From positions 6,455,172 through 6,519,171 of the forward strand of contig CM041201.1 of the NCBI GenBank assembly GCA_023078555.1: a stretch of 64,000 nucleotides of DNA, written 5' to 3'. The notes beneath the pieces were generated by a model that was not told the origin of the DNA, made no database searches, and saw only the letters and a list, made by a program, of their open reading frames with translations. This document shows, piece by piece, positions 24,209 to 35,670 of this stretch (the first letter of the stretch is position 1; the number at the start of each line of letters is the position of its first letter). Origin of the DNA: Ulva prolifera (lineage: Eukaryota; Chlorophyta; Ulvophyceae; Ulvales; Ulvaceae). The translations under genes were made by a program, and so were the position numbers.

Positions 24209-25357
24209 TACATAGCATCACTGATCACTTGGTCCAAACACTTGTACACAATCCGCGGGTGACACGCAGAGCGAACGGCAGCCCATTCATGAACGCATTT
24301 GACGTTCGCCAGTCAAAAGGATCCGAGTCACGGCTAACATGTGCAGTTCCACGACCAACCAGCCCGAAACGAGTTGTGCAGCGGCCAGCTCTAGAAAACA
24401 TATATCAGACGGCACGATCACGGGTGACGACAGAGCAGGTAGGTACGGACGCTGTTGCTTTCGCGAGACGTGTTCTCTGGCAAGCACGTGCACTTGCGTG
24501 CTGAAGGCATTGGTGCACACCACGCGGTGGCGCTGCACACCTGTGGTCACATGCGGCCGGCACTTTGCAACGGCAAGAACGGTCACCCGGCACGAACAAG
24601 CCTGGACCAGTCACATACGAGCTGTATCACAAGATGGTCAGCAATCTTGCAGCATGGCGTGGTGCTGTAGTAGGTGAAGTCTCGTGATACCTGTTCTTCC
24701 AGTACGGATGGTGCACAAGCGGACGTGAAACTTCACAGTAGAGTCTTGTTTGTGTACCTAGTAGCCCGTGCGTAGAAAAACAAAGAATTCATCCATAAAT
24801 ATCAAGCTGTGCCGTGTTAAGTGTAGAACCTGGGCAATACCTGTTCTGAAGCCAACCACGCGCGACCACAGTGCGCACCTTAAGGAAGTTCCCTCGAATT
24901 TAAGGTACAGCAAAAATTCCAGCACACTCAATGCAATGTACTTTTTACCTATGCTCTTACTGTTTGGCGTGCTTCTATCAGGCTATTTTCAGCCGTGCCG
25001 CTGCAGCATTTGACACCTACGTCAAAAGCTTGGACAGCACATGGCGGGCGACCATTATCACTCAGACATGAAGAAGACTTGTTTTTTTGCATATTATTGT
25101 GGGTAGCCGTGGTTTTCAACTTTATCATCTATGTTTTTAGCGTTGTGGCACGGACCGTTCGAATTGCCTAGTCGTCCATGCTAGACTTGCATGACGGCTT
25201 TTCTGTTTCCAATGATGATATATATATTACTTTATTGCCCATTGGTGACAGGCAGCCATTTTGTGTCCTTAGCATGGCGTTATTCGTCGAGTGAAGCAAG
25301 TTGCAGGCGTCAGATCCACGGGACCCGGTATATTGTGACACGAACGTACCGCTGTCC
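24209..25357. other. Divergent intergenic region
   Basis: About 1.1 kb upstream of both delta-tubulin (minus) and the next plus-strand gene. It is AT-richer from 24.75 to 25.3 kb than its surroundings. I see no convincing gene. An upstream exon of the plus-strand gene could begin at the acceptor near 25297. Confidence 0.35.
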
Positions 25358-28165
25358 ATGACAAGCTCATTACCCACAGATTTTGTACATGCAGAATTTA
25401 AATATAGGCTTGGCTGGCCTCTTATTCAGCCAAGATGGCTTCAAACGGTGCGCGTGCGTCAAAACCTCATTGCCGACATTGCGCAAGCGACAGACCTCTG
25501 CTTCTTGCAAGACAGCACCACACATTTGCGGGTATTTGTGAAATATGTGGCTTTGAAGCGTAGTGGTTCAGCCGGGGGCCATACACTGAGTGCCGAGGAT
25601 CTTTGCGCTCGCATGCGCAGTCCTGCCTGGCGAAAGCTTGTTCAGAACCAACGCCACCTGTGAATTCTTACATAAACATATCTATATCGTTCCTGCAGGT
25701 TTTGTCAACGTGTGCGATCGCATGATCCTTTGCATCGTTTGAATGTTGAAACTGCCACCGGCTAACAGTCCCAAGTCGTGCAGGCTTCAGCCTCACCAGG
25801 ATCAAGAGACGGCTCACGTTTTCAACTCCTGTCGCAGGTATGTCGCTGATCCTGTCGAAAGACTTCAACCTGTGGTTCTGCTTCACTTGAGTTTCAGGTT
25901 TGAACACACAAGCCCTAAGAGTCACATGCTTGTGTAGCTCTTGAAGAGGATGACGGAGAAAGCACGCCGAGAAAATTTGAATCTATTAGGCCAAACAAAA
26001 ATGCACGTACATGCAGCAGCCCTTTTTCCTTTGCGTTGCCGGCAAGGCAGTCTGCCAGTTTTCTGCGCACTCCGACAATGAAGTCAATGGCACCAGCTCA
26101 GCCTGGCAGGTGCGGGGGGGAGAAGAATGTGTTTGTTTCCAAAACTTGAGCTGCAGTGCCATAGTTTGACTTTCCTTTGCACGCTCCAGAACCAAGTTAC
26201 TCACGTCTGCAGGACAAACTCGAGGAGATGTCGTTACAGTAGAGCAATCGCAACACCGACTTCGACCTGCGTTCTGAAAATGGCACCATCACAGCACGTT
26301 TGGCAGACACATCCTGCACAAGATCGGCCGCACCCACACATGACCCCGGACCCTGCAACCCGAGCGGTCTATGAAAACTTATTCGGCTGCCCAGCCCAAT
26401 TCGCTTCCGTTGCTGAGGTGCACCCTGAAAGCCAGGGGCCAGCTGGGGATGCCGAGATAACTCCGCTGAAAGGCGGGGACCATGACGCCACACCGGCCAC
26501 CATGTTGGCTCTGTCAGCTTTTACAGAGCGTTCTGAACAGATGACAAGCAATGAAAAGATGGACATGGTGGGCCTCCCGTAGCACCTGACTAAATCAAGA
26601 GCCATAATTACTGTGTGTGTTCATGCGCTCTTTGTTCTGATGCACTGCCATTGCAGGAAGGACTTCACTGTGTTCAAAGTGGTGTATTTGACATGGCCGG
26701 ATTTGGCTCACCTGCTGTTGCTGCACAAGATGAAGGCTTGATTGGGGCAATGCCATCATCTGCTCCGTTCAGGACGTTTCTGCAGGCCGTCGCATCACAA
26801 GCCCAGGCTGTGCATGACACTGCGCACGCAGTCATCCACTCCCCTTGGGCTCCAGTGGGCCACCATGATGGTGCCATAGAAAATCCATCACTGCAGCAAC
26901 AGCAGCTTGCAGATAACGCAATACCGCAGCCGAGCTTGAGCGTTGACGCTTCTTTTCAGTTCACTGGCGCCCAGGGCACTGCCATCAGTTTGGGCGAGCA
27001 ATCTGTTCCCAGATTTAACCTCCTGTCTGACAATGAAAGCCTGCAGCATGGAAGCTGTCGCACAGCGTTGCATGACACTGAGTGCAGCTTGCGGCGTAGC
27101 GATGGACCGTTTGGGCCTGGTGTACCGTCTGTCGCACAGCGAGCTGCTGTCTCCCTGCCCAGTGCAGAAGTAGGGCTGCACATTGGAGGGACTGTGAAAG
27201 CGAGCACCACCCACTTCCCAGTTGGGACCCAACCGGGAGAGGCATCAGATAGTGACATGGAGGAGAGCACGGGCGGCATCGATTGCGTCGTACCAGAAAG
27301 TGAGGACGATGAAGAACACTGCATGCAGCCACAGACCCACGGCTGCAGTCTGCAATTTGAGAGACTAGCTGCAGACTTAGATAATAGATTCGAGGCCCTC
27401 AGTATGCTGAGTCCAGACAATCAGATTCCTTTGTTGTCTCGCAGCCTTGGGCGGCGCGTTTCAGTGCATGGGGCTCATGCAGACACCCTGGAGCCTTGGG
27501 GTAGGGCCGCAGTCTTTGGCTGCAATACCACATCTTCTGGAAAACTCAGCATTGCTGCGAGCCTGGCAGGTGAGCCTGGCCAATCCAATGATCTGTGAAG
27601 CGTTGAGTCGCATATGCTTATGGGTTCATTTGTGAGGTTGTTTCGCGGTGCAGGATCTGCGCACTCTCATGGACCTGGTACTGCAGTGCTCAAGCTGGCA
27701 CGCAGTGAGGCTCGTCATGGCGCCGGTGCTGCTGCAATGCTGGACATGCTTGATGATGTGAGGACACCATTGACATCAGGGAAAAGGACGGATGGAGTGT
27801 TGTCTACCATAGGAGCGCCGCTGGAAGGTCTCAGTCGCTATAACACGTGCAGTCGGACACCATCAGCGTCGCCGGCGCCTTTCGGCGTGCGCCTTGGCGC
27901 GTGCATGCTTGAGCCCGCTCGGCGATCAACCCCAGGTACCACGGAATGCCCAAGCAGGCACAACACAGAAGCCAACAGTCCAGAAACGTCAGGTTCGTGC
28001 GCCGGACTGTACAACGCGTCTGCAGTCTATCTTGTAGGCTTGTATGACTGAGCAGGCTTGACTCGTGCAGGTCGCGGCAGCAGCCGGGTGAGTGACGTAA
28101 GGCCGAGTTTAACATCACTGTTTGAGGAGATCCATGCGAACCCGCATGGCTTGTGCGACATTTGA
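25358..28165 (+). CDS. Unrecognised Ser/acidic protein
   Basis: Not recognised. The 3' half is well supported: exons 26657-27569, 27654-27992 and 28071-28165 join in phase, and an upstream exon ends at 26567 (donor ATG/gtgggc). The protein there is rich in Ser, Ala, Gln and acidic residues, with a run such as DSDMEESTGG and VPESEDDEEH, and ends SLFEEIHANPHGLCDI. The 5' half is weaker: a frame at about 25358-25660 (FKYRLGWPLIQPRWLQTVRV) may join a short exon at about 25700-25760, then 25793-25838 and an acidic exon at about 25938-26008. That N-terminal segment looks globular and conserved-like but I cannot name it. It may be one gene or two. The RBR ligase gene follows on the same strand after 791 bp. 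Confidence 0.5.
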
Positions 28166-28956
28166 ATGCTTCCCGTTGTGCCAGAGATGCTGCTCAAGCA
28201 GCCCCGTACGTGCATCGTCATGCATGTTGTGCGTGATTTGGGGACAGAAGCGTCCACCCCGCTTCTGGACCGGTGTATGTGCGACCAGACACGCCTGCGG
28301 GAGATATCGGCCTAGTCATCGCGCACTCAAGCTACTCAAAATGACGACAGCAGGACAAGATTGTGCGCCTGTTTTGGTCGGATGACTCTAACGGGATATA
28401 AATTTTCGAGTATGCTGTTTTGAGGGAGGCAGCAAATGATGCATGCTTCGTCACATATCGAATTCGCCTCCTCGCGAACGGTGCACGATCGTGAGATGTA
28501 AGCACTACATTTCTGAGCTGCGTTGCATGCTGAAGGCACGCTCTCAACACTACACTTACATGAACAGAAGGTGCAACCACGGCAATGTTTATGTCACAGT
28601 TACAATTGGCTAGACGAAGGCGCTTGTTGTGAATGCGGGGAGCTGGCCGGGGTGAACAATGATGACGGTGCGCTGGCATGCATGAGCACGTCTGCAGGGC
28701 CCTGCTGTACCATGTGTCATGCAGATGAGCCGCGGTGCACCCAATTCCCGCTTGTACGATGGCGCACAATGGAAAGTCTCGGCTCAACAGCGATGCTCAG
28801 TCAGTAGGTTTGAATGCTCTGTCATTCACGGTCGGTACGCACCGGTAACTGTACAGAATTGTTGCTGTATCGATGTAGGCTCTCCATGCCTCGTCAGCAT
28901 GGCATTTTTGCGAAGTTGCATTCTTCTGTGGTGCAATTGATGTAGCGTCAAGCACT
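28166..28956. other. Intergenic region upstream of the RBR ligase
   Basis: The 791 bp lie between two genes on the same strand. A minus-strand frame (28332-28787) and several plus-strand ones are open but have no exon-like splice sites or family match. The promoter of the ligase gene is expected here. Confidence 0.35.
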
Positions 28957-31900
28957 ATGAAAATTTCTACAGATGATTTAGATCTGCCTGTTCGGCAGGC
29001 GAGGCTGCGAGACGCATGCTGTGTGGGAGATGTTCGGTGCGAATTGATTGGCTATCTGGTCAACTTGGCGTCATATATCTACAAGATTCAGCTCAATCCC
29101 TCTTTCAGGTCGGTTGAGAGGCTGTTGTCATCCCAAGCGTGTGGATGGCGGGGCGTTATACTCCGTTTCTTGTCTGTCAACGCGACGCAGGTGCCGTTCA
29201 CCCAGATAGACTGTCACGGGGATGCTAGTTCCCTGAAATCATACACATATGTGCAATGCGTAGCTTTTGTCCAGCTTTTGTGCCTTTTATTGCCCATCAT
29301 GAAGCATTTGCGAGTGTAATCGGCAGGCGTGTTGAGTTCGTGATGACGTTGACAGCTGCTTGATCAGCTTGTTGCCCAGTTGCTTTTGCTTGCTATAGGA
29401 ACCTGCGGGGTTGGACTTCGTGTATATCACTGATCGGGGCAGGACCGTCCTTCATTATATAGCGTCTGGGCTCGACCATACACATCCTCGGCTGGAAGAA
29501 TTGTACTCAAGTGAAGACGTCACTTGCATATCACGCCATGGTGCACAACGTGCAGAACTTTTGCGTTGGCTTATTCGTGAAGGGCACTTTGCAGATGGCA
29601 CCGATTGGAATGTCGCCGATGCCGGGTGAGCTCCCCGTACATACTCGCCCCTACATGGATGAAACCAGCACTTGCCAAAAATTCGAGTTTAAGTTTCACT
29701 GAATGGCTGCAGGGGGAGGACGGCTGTGTACTGGGCGACACTGACCCGTTCGTTTGAGGTGTTGTCTGTCCTCTGTGAGCACGCAAAATGCGGTGATTTC
29801 AGCCTGGATGTATCTATACCGGATTTCACCAACTCCTCCCCATTGGATGTTGCTGTTGCTTCACAGCAATGGGACATGGTGCAACTTCTGGTTCAGAACG
29901 GTGGTCTGAAGGTGTGATCCTGCAAAATGCACATTGAATATCTGAACCAGCAGTGCTGTTCCTAGGAAACGACAGCCATGTGATCGCGACGTGCAGGACA
30001 ATGTAAGACTGAAGAGTGCAGTCGAGAATCTAGCACAACTTGCTCCAGATGTTGTTGCAAGGCGGGATGGTGGCCACACAAGCTGGGGGGGAATGTCATT
30101 TGCACTGTCCGGGCTTCTCGGATACTGGAGGACCCCACGACCCTTGCGCTCGAAAAATCCTTCATCTAGCTCTATGCGTGCGTTACAAGGCTTGCAGGAG
30201 ATAGGCTTGTGTAGGCGTCAATGACATGTATCAACTCTGTGAAGCATACAACAGCAATGTGTTGTGCAGTCTCGTGCGAAGATGATGCAGAAGATGATGA
30301 GGAAGATGCTGCAAATCCAAGCCCAGCACCACTTGTTTTCAGCAGTATGCATGAGGTTGAGGCTTTCTGGGATGAGCAGTCACGCTACGTCAGTGATGTG
30401 TGCTCCATTGATGACGGCTCTGCCCGCCAGCTGTTGAAAGAGCATGGCCATGATGCGGACGCTGCCATACAAGACTTTCTAGTGAACGTGCGTCCTTTAA
30501 GAGCACGCGGGAATCTGGATACACAGCTGTCAGGGTGTTTGGAAGGCTGTGTGGTTGGTCACTGTGTCTGCTACCTCCGTCCCAGGATCATGCACAAGTG
30601 CTTTTACACAACCGTTGCTTGGGTATCCTATTCGAAACCCCTATGTGTGCCTGCAGCATGCCAAGCAGTCTCTGGACTTCAAGGGTCGAGCAGCCCTGGT
30701 CACCATGCAGACCTGCTCTGTGTGCTTTGAATCGTTCTCTCCCCTCAGCAAGAATGTGAAGCTGTCTTGTGGCCATGAAGTCGCCTGTTCCAACTGTTGG
30801 CGGCAGTACATCACAGCGACACTTGAAGAGGGGTTTTCTTCCCACTTACAGTGCATGGAGCCACAGTGCAAGGCACCAGTGCCGCTGTCTGAAGCCCACA
30901 ACGTTCTTACGGACCAAAGGTGCAATACTCTGTGCTGCGCGAGGGCCTCTTGCTGTAGTTCACCCAAATGTTGTCTGGGCAAACTTCGCTCCCATGGTCG
31001 TGCTCTCGTATCTATCCGATCTTTTCGTTTTGAGCGCAATCTGCGGGCGCTCATGCCAGCATTCTACACGTGGTTTGTGCAGGCATGCACTCTGCGTTGC
31101 TGCACTCGGGCTGCTTCAGCACTGATGATATTGAGCCCTAATCATGTCTGACACGGGGTTCTTTCATGTGTACAGTTTTGAACGGCTGCAACAGCAAGTA
31201 CTGAGGTCATACGTTGACAGCAATCCACATATCAAGTGGTGCCCAAGGCCAGGATGTGGTTGCAGCATCTCTCTTGCCGATCAGCTTAGCAAGAAAAATA
31301 TCTGTGCAGCATCAGTAGAGGGGGGCTCGCTCACTGTAACATGTACATGTGGCCATTCCTTCTGTTGGCACTGTTTGGAGGAGGCACACGAGCCTGCGTC
31401 CTGTGAACAGGTGTGCCCCTATGGCTACTTCATCCTTGATGCTGATGTATGCCTTTATGTAGTCATGTCAAGCTCTTTCTCGTCTACGTTAGCCAGATTC
31501 TCCGTCCAGAGTGTACATCATCCGGTTGTCTGTGCATGCTGTGGCCACATCATGTGTTGCATTGGCTCTGCGGCTACCATCCTGCAGCACCGATGAGGTT
31601 TGTCGCAAAGCTTCAGGTGAAGCGATGGCGCCAACTCATCGACAGCCAACAGTCGACACAGAATCGTGAAAGCGAAGACTGGCTGGACAGTCACACACAG
31701 CCCTGCCCCCAGTGCAGTGCCAAGGTTCAACGATCGGGCGGCTGTAACCATATGGTCTGCACAGTCTGTGGGCAGCACTTCTGTTATGCCTGTGGCGGTG
31801 ACTGGTGAGCTCTCACCCTTACCTGACCTAGATGGAGTGCATGGTCTGAATGCATCTGTCTAATGCACAACAATGTCGTGTCCACCGTGAGCCCTCACTG

Positions 31901-33580
31901 GTGCGTCAGTGGCTTGCATCTTGGAAAATCTATGCAGTGTCATTCTATGTTCTGGTTGACTGGCTTTCAGCAGTGCCGCTGTGCTCCCATTGCCCGATGA
32001 AATCCAAGTCTTTCTTGCAACACAAGGTTTGACTTTCTTCTTTTGTGATTTCAGGTCGCTGCATGGACCGCAGTCAGGAGGGTTTTTTGACTGCACATTG
32101 CGGGATGCAGCAGCACAGCCGAGTACTCTGCGGTCAATAGTTCAAAGTATGACAGTGACAGTTCGAAGTACTCTGCGGTCCTTGTACCGTCGTGAACGTG
32201 ATTACCTTCAGAGGTACTTTGCGCAAACAGATGACGCGACTGACCTCGCCACTGTTGTTCGCCACATGCGGCGCCTTGTTACAACTGCATTAGCAGGAGA
32301 TAGTGACACTGTGCCTGGTACAAACGGGAAGGGAGACACCTCAGATTCGCAGGGCTTGACTGCAGCAGTGCTGGCTGAAGTCGCTCATGATGGTTCCACA
32401 CAGGCTCTGCCAGGCAATCATGAACGTACAAACGACAGGTGTTGTAGGGAAGAATTGAAGTGGGGTGGAAGAGTTGCGTCTGCAGAGCAGCCAGGTGGGC
32501 CGCAATGTGTAGACGCCGGTGCGGAGCAGCTCATGGGTGTGCCTCAAAAAAACAAGGCTGGCCCATTGATCGAGAAGCCATCAACTGAAGATTTGAAGAA
32601 GTGTATGAAGAAAGCAGCGCGTCGGCTACATCCACGAGCTAACATGCGGAACATTTTGAAGGTACGATGCAAACAATACTCTGTGATCATGAGTGGCTTG
32701 CTTCATGTGTACGGCCGGTATGTATCCAGGGCAGGTGCACGGCAGTGTCTAGAACACCTTGCCTACAGTCACACCGTGGTGTTTGCTGTTGATGTACTGC
32801 GCACTGACCGGCTGTGTTACCGTAAAGCTAAAGAGGTTCACAGTGGCCACCACGACAGTTTGAAGCCGGTTTTCAGTAGCTGGTGTGCCGATTTACATGA
32901 GGTACACCGTGCAGGAATGGGAACAGTCTGTGACGAAAGGGCGCAACATATTGCGGAACACATACATTGCCACATACTTCATGAATCGCAGCACACAGCG
33001 CCTGCAGCTTGAGACGTTGCAGAGGCGGCTGGAGGGAGAGCTTGGGCAACTAACTGAACTGCTACGACAGCTGCCACACCGGCGCTCCATGCTGGAAGGC
33101 CCGGTAGCTCCAGATGCCCGGCCGACATCACCGCACGAATCGTTCATTGCTCTCGTCAGGATGACCTTTTCGATGATTCGTGACCTTGGGCACTGCCTGA
33201 TTTGTGCAGTAATGCGAGTGCTGAATTCACAAAGCACAATGATTGAGGAGGTATCTTCGCATGGTCGCCAGGTGTGTTCCAGCATTGAGCTAGGGGTTCC
33301 CCGGATGTACATGCAATCATCGCGGCCCATGTCGTCTGGATGTGCACACCTTGTGGAGATTTGATGATTGGTTGGCCTGGTAGATGCCAGAATGCGTCAC
33401 GTACCCTGTCTTAAGGCCCCTTGAGCATCAGTAACTCGGGTGATTGTGCAGATCCGCGATCAGTTCTACTATGTTGTTGCATTGAACCAGCAGCGCAGTC
33501 GAATTGTCAAGTTGCTTCAGCGTGTCAATTACACCTGCCACAACATCGTTCGTACGGGGCGGCTGAAGCAGAACATGTAG
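28957..33580 (+). CDS. Ankyrin-repeat RBR E3 ubiquitin ligase, Ariadne family (ANKIB1-like)
   Basis: RING-between-RING ligases take ubiquitin from an E2 onto a RING2 cysteine before passing it to substrate. Twelve exons fit in phase: 28957-29036, 29109-29190, 29399-29625, 29713-29911, 29997-30177, 30270-30487, 30657-30919, 31176-31410, 31617-31804, 32055-32661, 32915-33271 and 33452-33580, giving 921 aa. Order of domains: ankyrin repeats (about 20-220; GRTVLHYIA, RTAVYWATL, SSPLDVAVAS), an acidic linker, a UBA-like helix set (ARQLLKEHGHDADAAIQDFL), RING1 from CSVCFESF (about 348), IBR (IKWCPRPGCGCS ... CTCGHSFCWHCLEEAHEP), RING2 (CPQCSAKVQRSGGCNHMVC; catalytic Cys about 538), then an Ariadne domain starting WSLHGPQSGGFFDC and ending in helices (RNILRNTYIATYFMNR, QFYYVVALNQQRSRIV). 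A poorly conserved insert of about 130 residues splits the Ariadne domain. Architecture equals that of animal ANKIB1. Substrate unknown. Confidence 0.9.
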
Positions 33581-35670
33581 TTGACAGCGAAGTTATAAGC
33601 AGCTTCGTGCATGTCGAAAGAGGGTAAACGAGAAAGAATGTGTGATCGCGGCTTGTAGCTTTGCCAGTATTTACTTCTTACCTGGTGTGATAGGTGAGGA
33701 GGTGTTCAGACTGTACAATTGCGATGTGTCGACTCAGTAAGCAATGTGAATTTTCATGAGAGCTCAATTGGTAGTGGCATACCAGCTCTGCGATGTCTCA
33801 AAGAATTACACATGTCACACAAGCCATGTTGTATCATGTCATACTCGACTTCCAGACACGCACAGGTATCGATAGATCGCCGTGAAGTGGACACCAGCGT
33901 GGCAATAGACTTCAACCTTGGTGGCTGACGTTATCAATGGCCACTGTTCAATGTGTGGATCGAAGCGCTTGAGGCTAACGTCAGACATCCAGCCGACCCC
34001 GTGCTCCGATAGGCAACAAGCCATTGCAGTGCAGGTCTTGCAACACCCCTGGACCTGAGGATCATGCATTCAGTCAGAGAAGTCACGAGGCTACTCGGTT
34101 TGGTCAGCTGGAGCATTCTGACTGACAGCCCCGAAATGCACATACCATTTCAATCATGAAATATGCCTTAGCCGCATCCGGCAAACAGGTACATCTTCAA
34201 GTTTTAAAACTGCTTGTGAATCACTCACATGTGTGTCGCCACTGTCTGCCAACAGAGTGTGGGCTTGATTGGCAAACGAGTGTGGAATATATTGAAAGGC
34301 GAGCAACAGGAAGACCCACGCCAGCTTTTATTGTGGCACTCAAGTTGAGAATTGCTCAATCTGGCTTACAGAAAGAAACAGTTTCTGGCACCGCCGCGGC
34401 AACGTACAAAAATTCGAATGCCACCGCCATCAATGGATGCCAGCACTGCAGATCACACACGCCCACGGCTTTCATGCACAGCGGGATCACTACACACCCC
34501 ACGCCCGCGCGTGCATGCACACGCACACAGCCACGCACTCACGCCCACCCGCACGCCCCGATCACACGTGGCCGCACAAGCACAGACCGTCCATGCCGCC
34601 TCCAGGGCCACAAAATGCAGAGGGGGCCCCAGCCTCCGAACCCAAACCCATGGCATTGATGCGGGATACTTGTTGCACTGCTGACTTTCATATGCCTTCT
34701 TCCCATATCACCGACCTACATCTCCCATGCATGCGGTGCCTCCTGTCCTTTGGAGGTGTTCAAGGCTGAATGAGGATCACATACCCGCCAACTGGATGTT
34801 GCGATGGTCAAAGCAATTGTCAGTGGCCACCTATCTCACGGCAGTGCATCGCTGGTGCTATTACATGTGTACAGGAGCTACGTGACCTACAAATACAGCA
34901 TGCGTTGGCATGGCGTCGACGCGCACAGCATGCACCAGTGGCCCCCATGGGGCCCCATTCCAGTTACTGGCTCGCATTCTGTATTTACGCAAGATCCAGC
35001 ATACCCGCTACGCGAACACAACCAGCGCACCCAGATTTCTATTCGCTATGTGACGGCTCAGCCGCACCAATTCAGCTCTGTCTGTGGTATTGATCAACAG
35101 CGAGCTGAAAACGACGAAGAATATGAGCGGTCCACATCACATGCGTGTTGAGATATCTGCATAACACACACAATTTCTCGCTCCCATTAGCTCTGCAGCG
35201 CAGACTCACATCTCGCATGCAGACCCTCGATGCTTGCCTTTGCATGCATATGGGCACACAAAGCGCAGGCTTCATTGTTACCGACTGTCGTCTCGCGAGC
35301 TTAGCTTAGTTACGGCTGTGTGCACACGTTTCGTTCTTGTTCTTCCGGTATAAACATTATTGTTGGATGCTATGTACATACTCTGCAGAGTCTGGTGCCT
35401 TTTGAAGCTTGCATCAAGGTGCGCAAGAGCTGGCGATGTGAGCAGATGTCGTGAACGGTTTGGCAGCGTGTGGTGCTTCAGATCGTTAAACCCGGACTAA
35501 ATTGCATGCTTCATTAGTTTAGCTTGGCATTCTTGCCAATTGCGTGTCCGAGATCGTGCTCGGTACGAATAGCTTGCAACAGCTCGCCCTGCGTTCAGCA
35601 AACGTCTGACGTAGTTCGCGACATGGTAGTGAGAACCTCGAAATAACATGCTACTTCTGGCGCGCTGGTC
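33581..35670. other. 2.1-kb intergenic stretch
   Basis: The stretch lies between two plus-strand genes. A frame at 34156-34659 begins plausibly but turns into a CA-rich, low-complexity tract (about 34490-34560), and no splice chain supports it. I see no RNA gene or clear mobile element. Confidence 0.35.
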
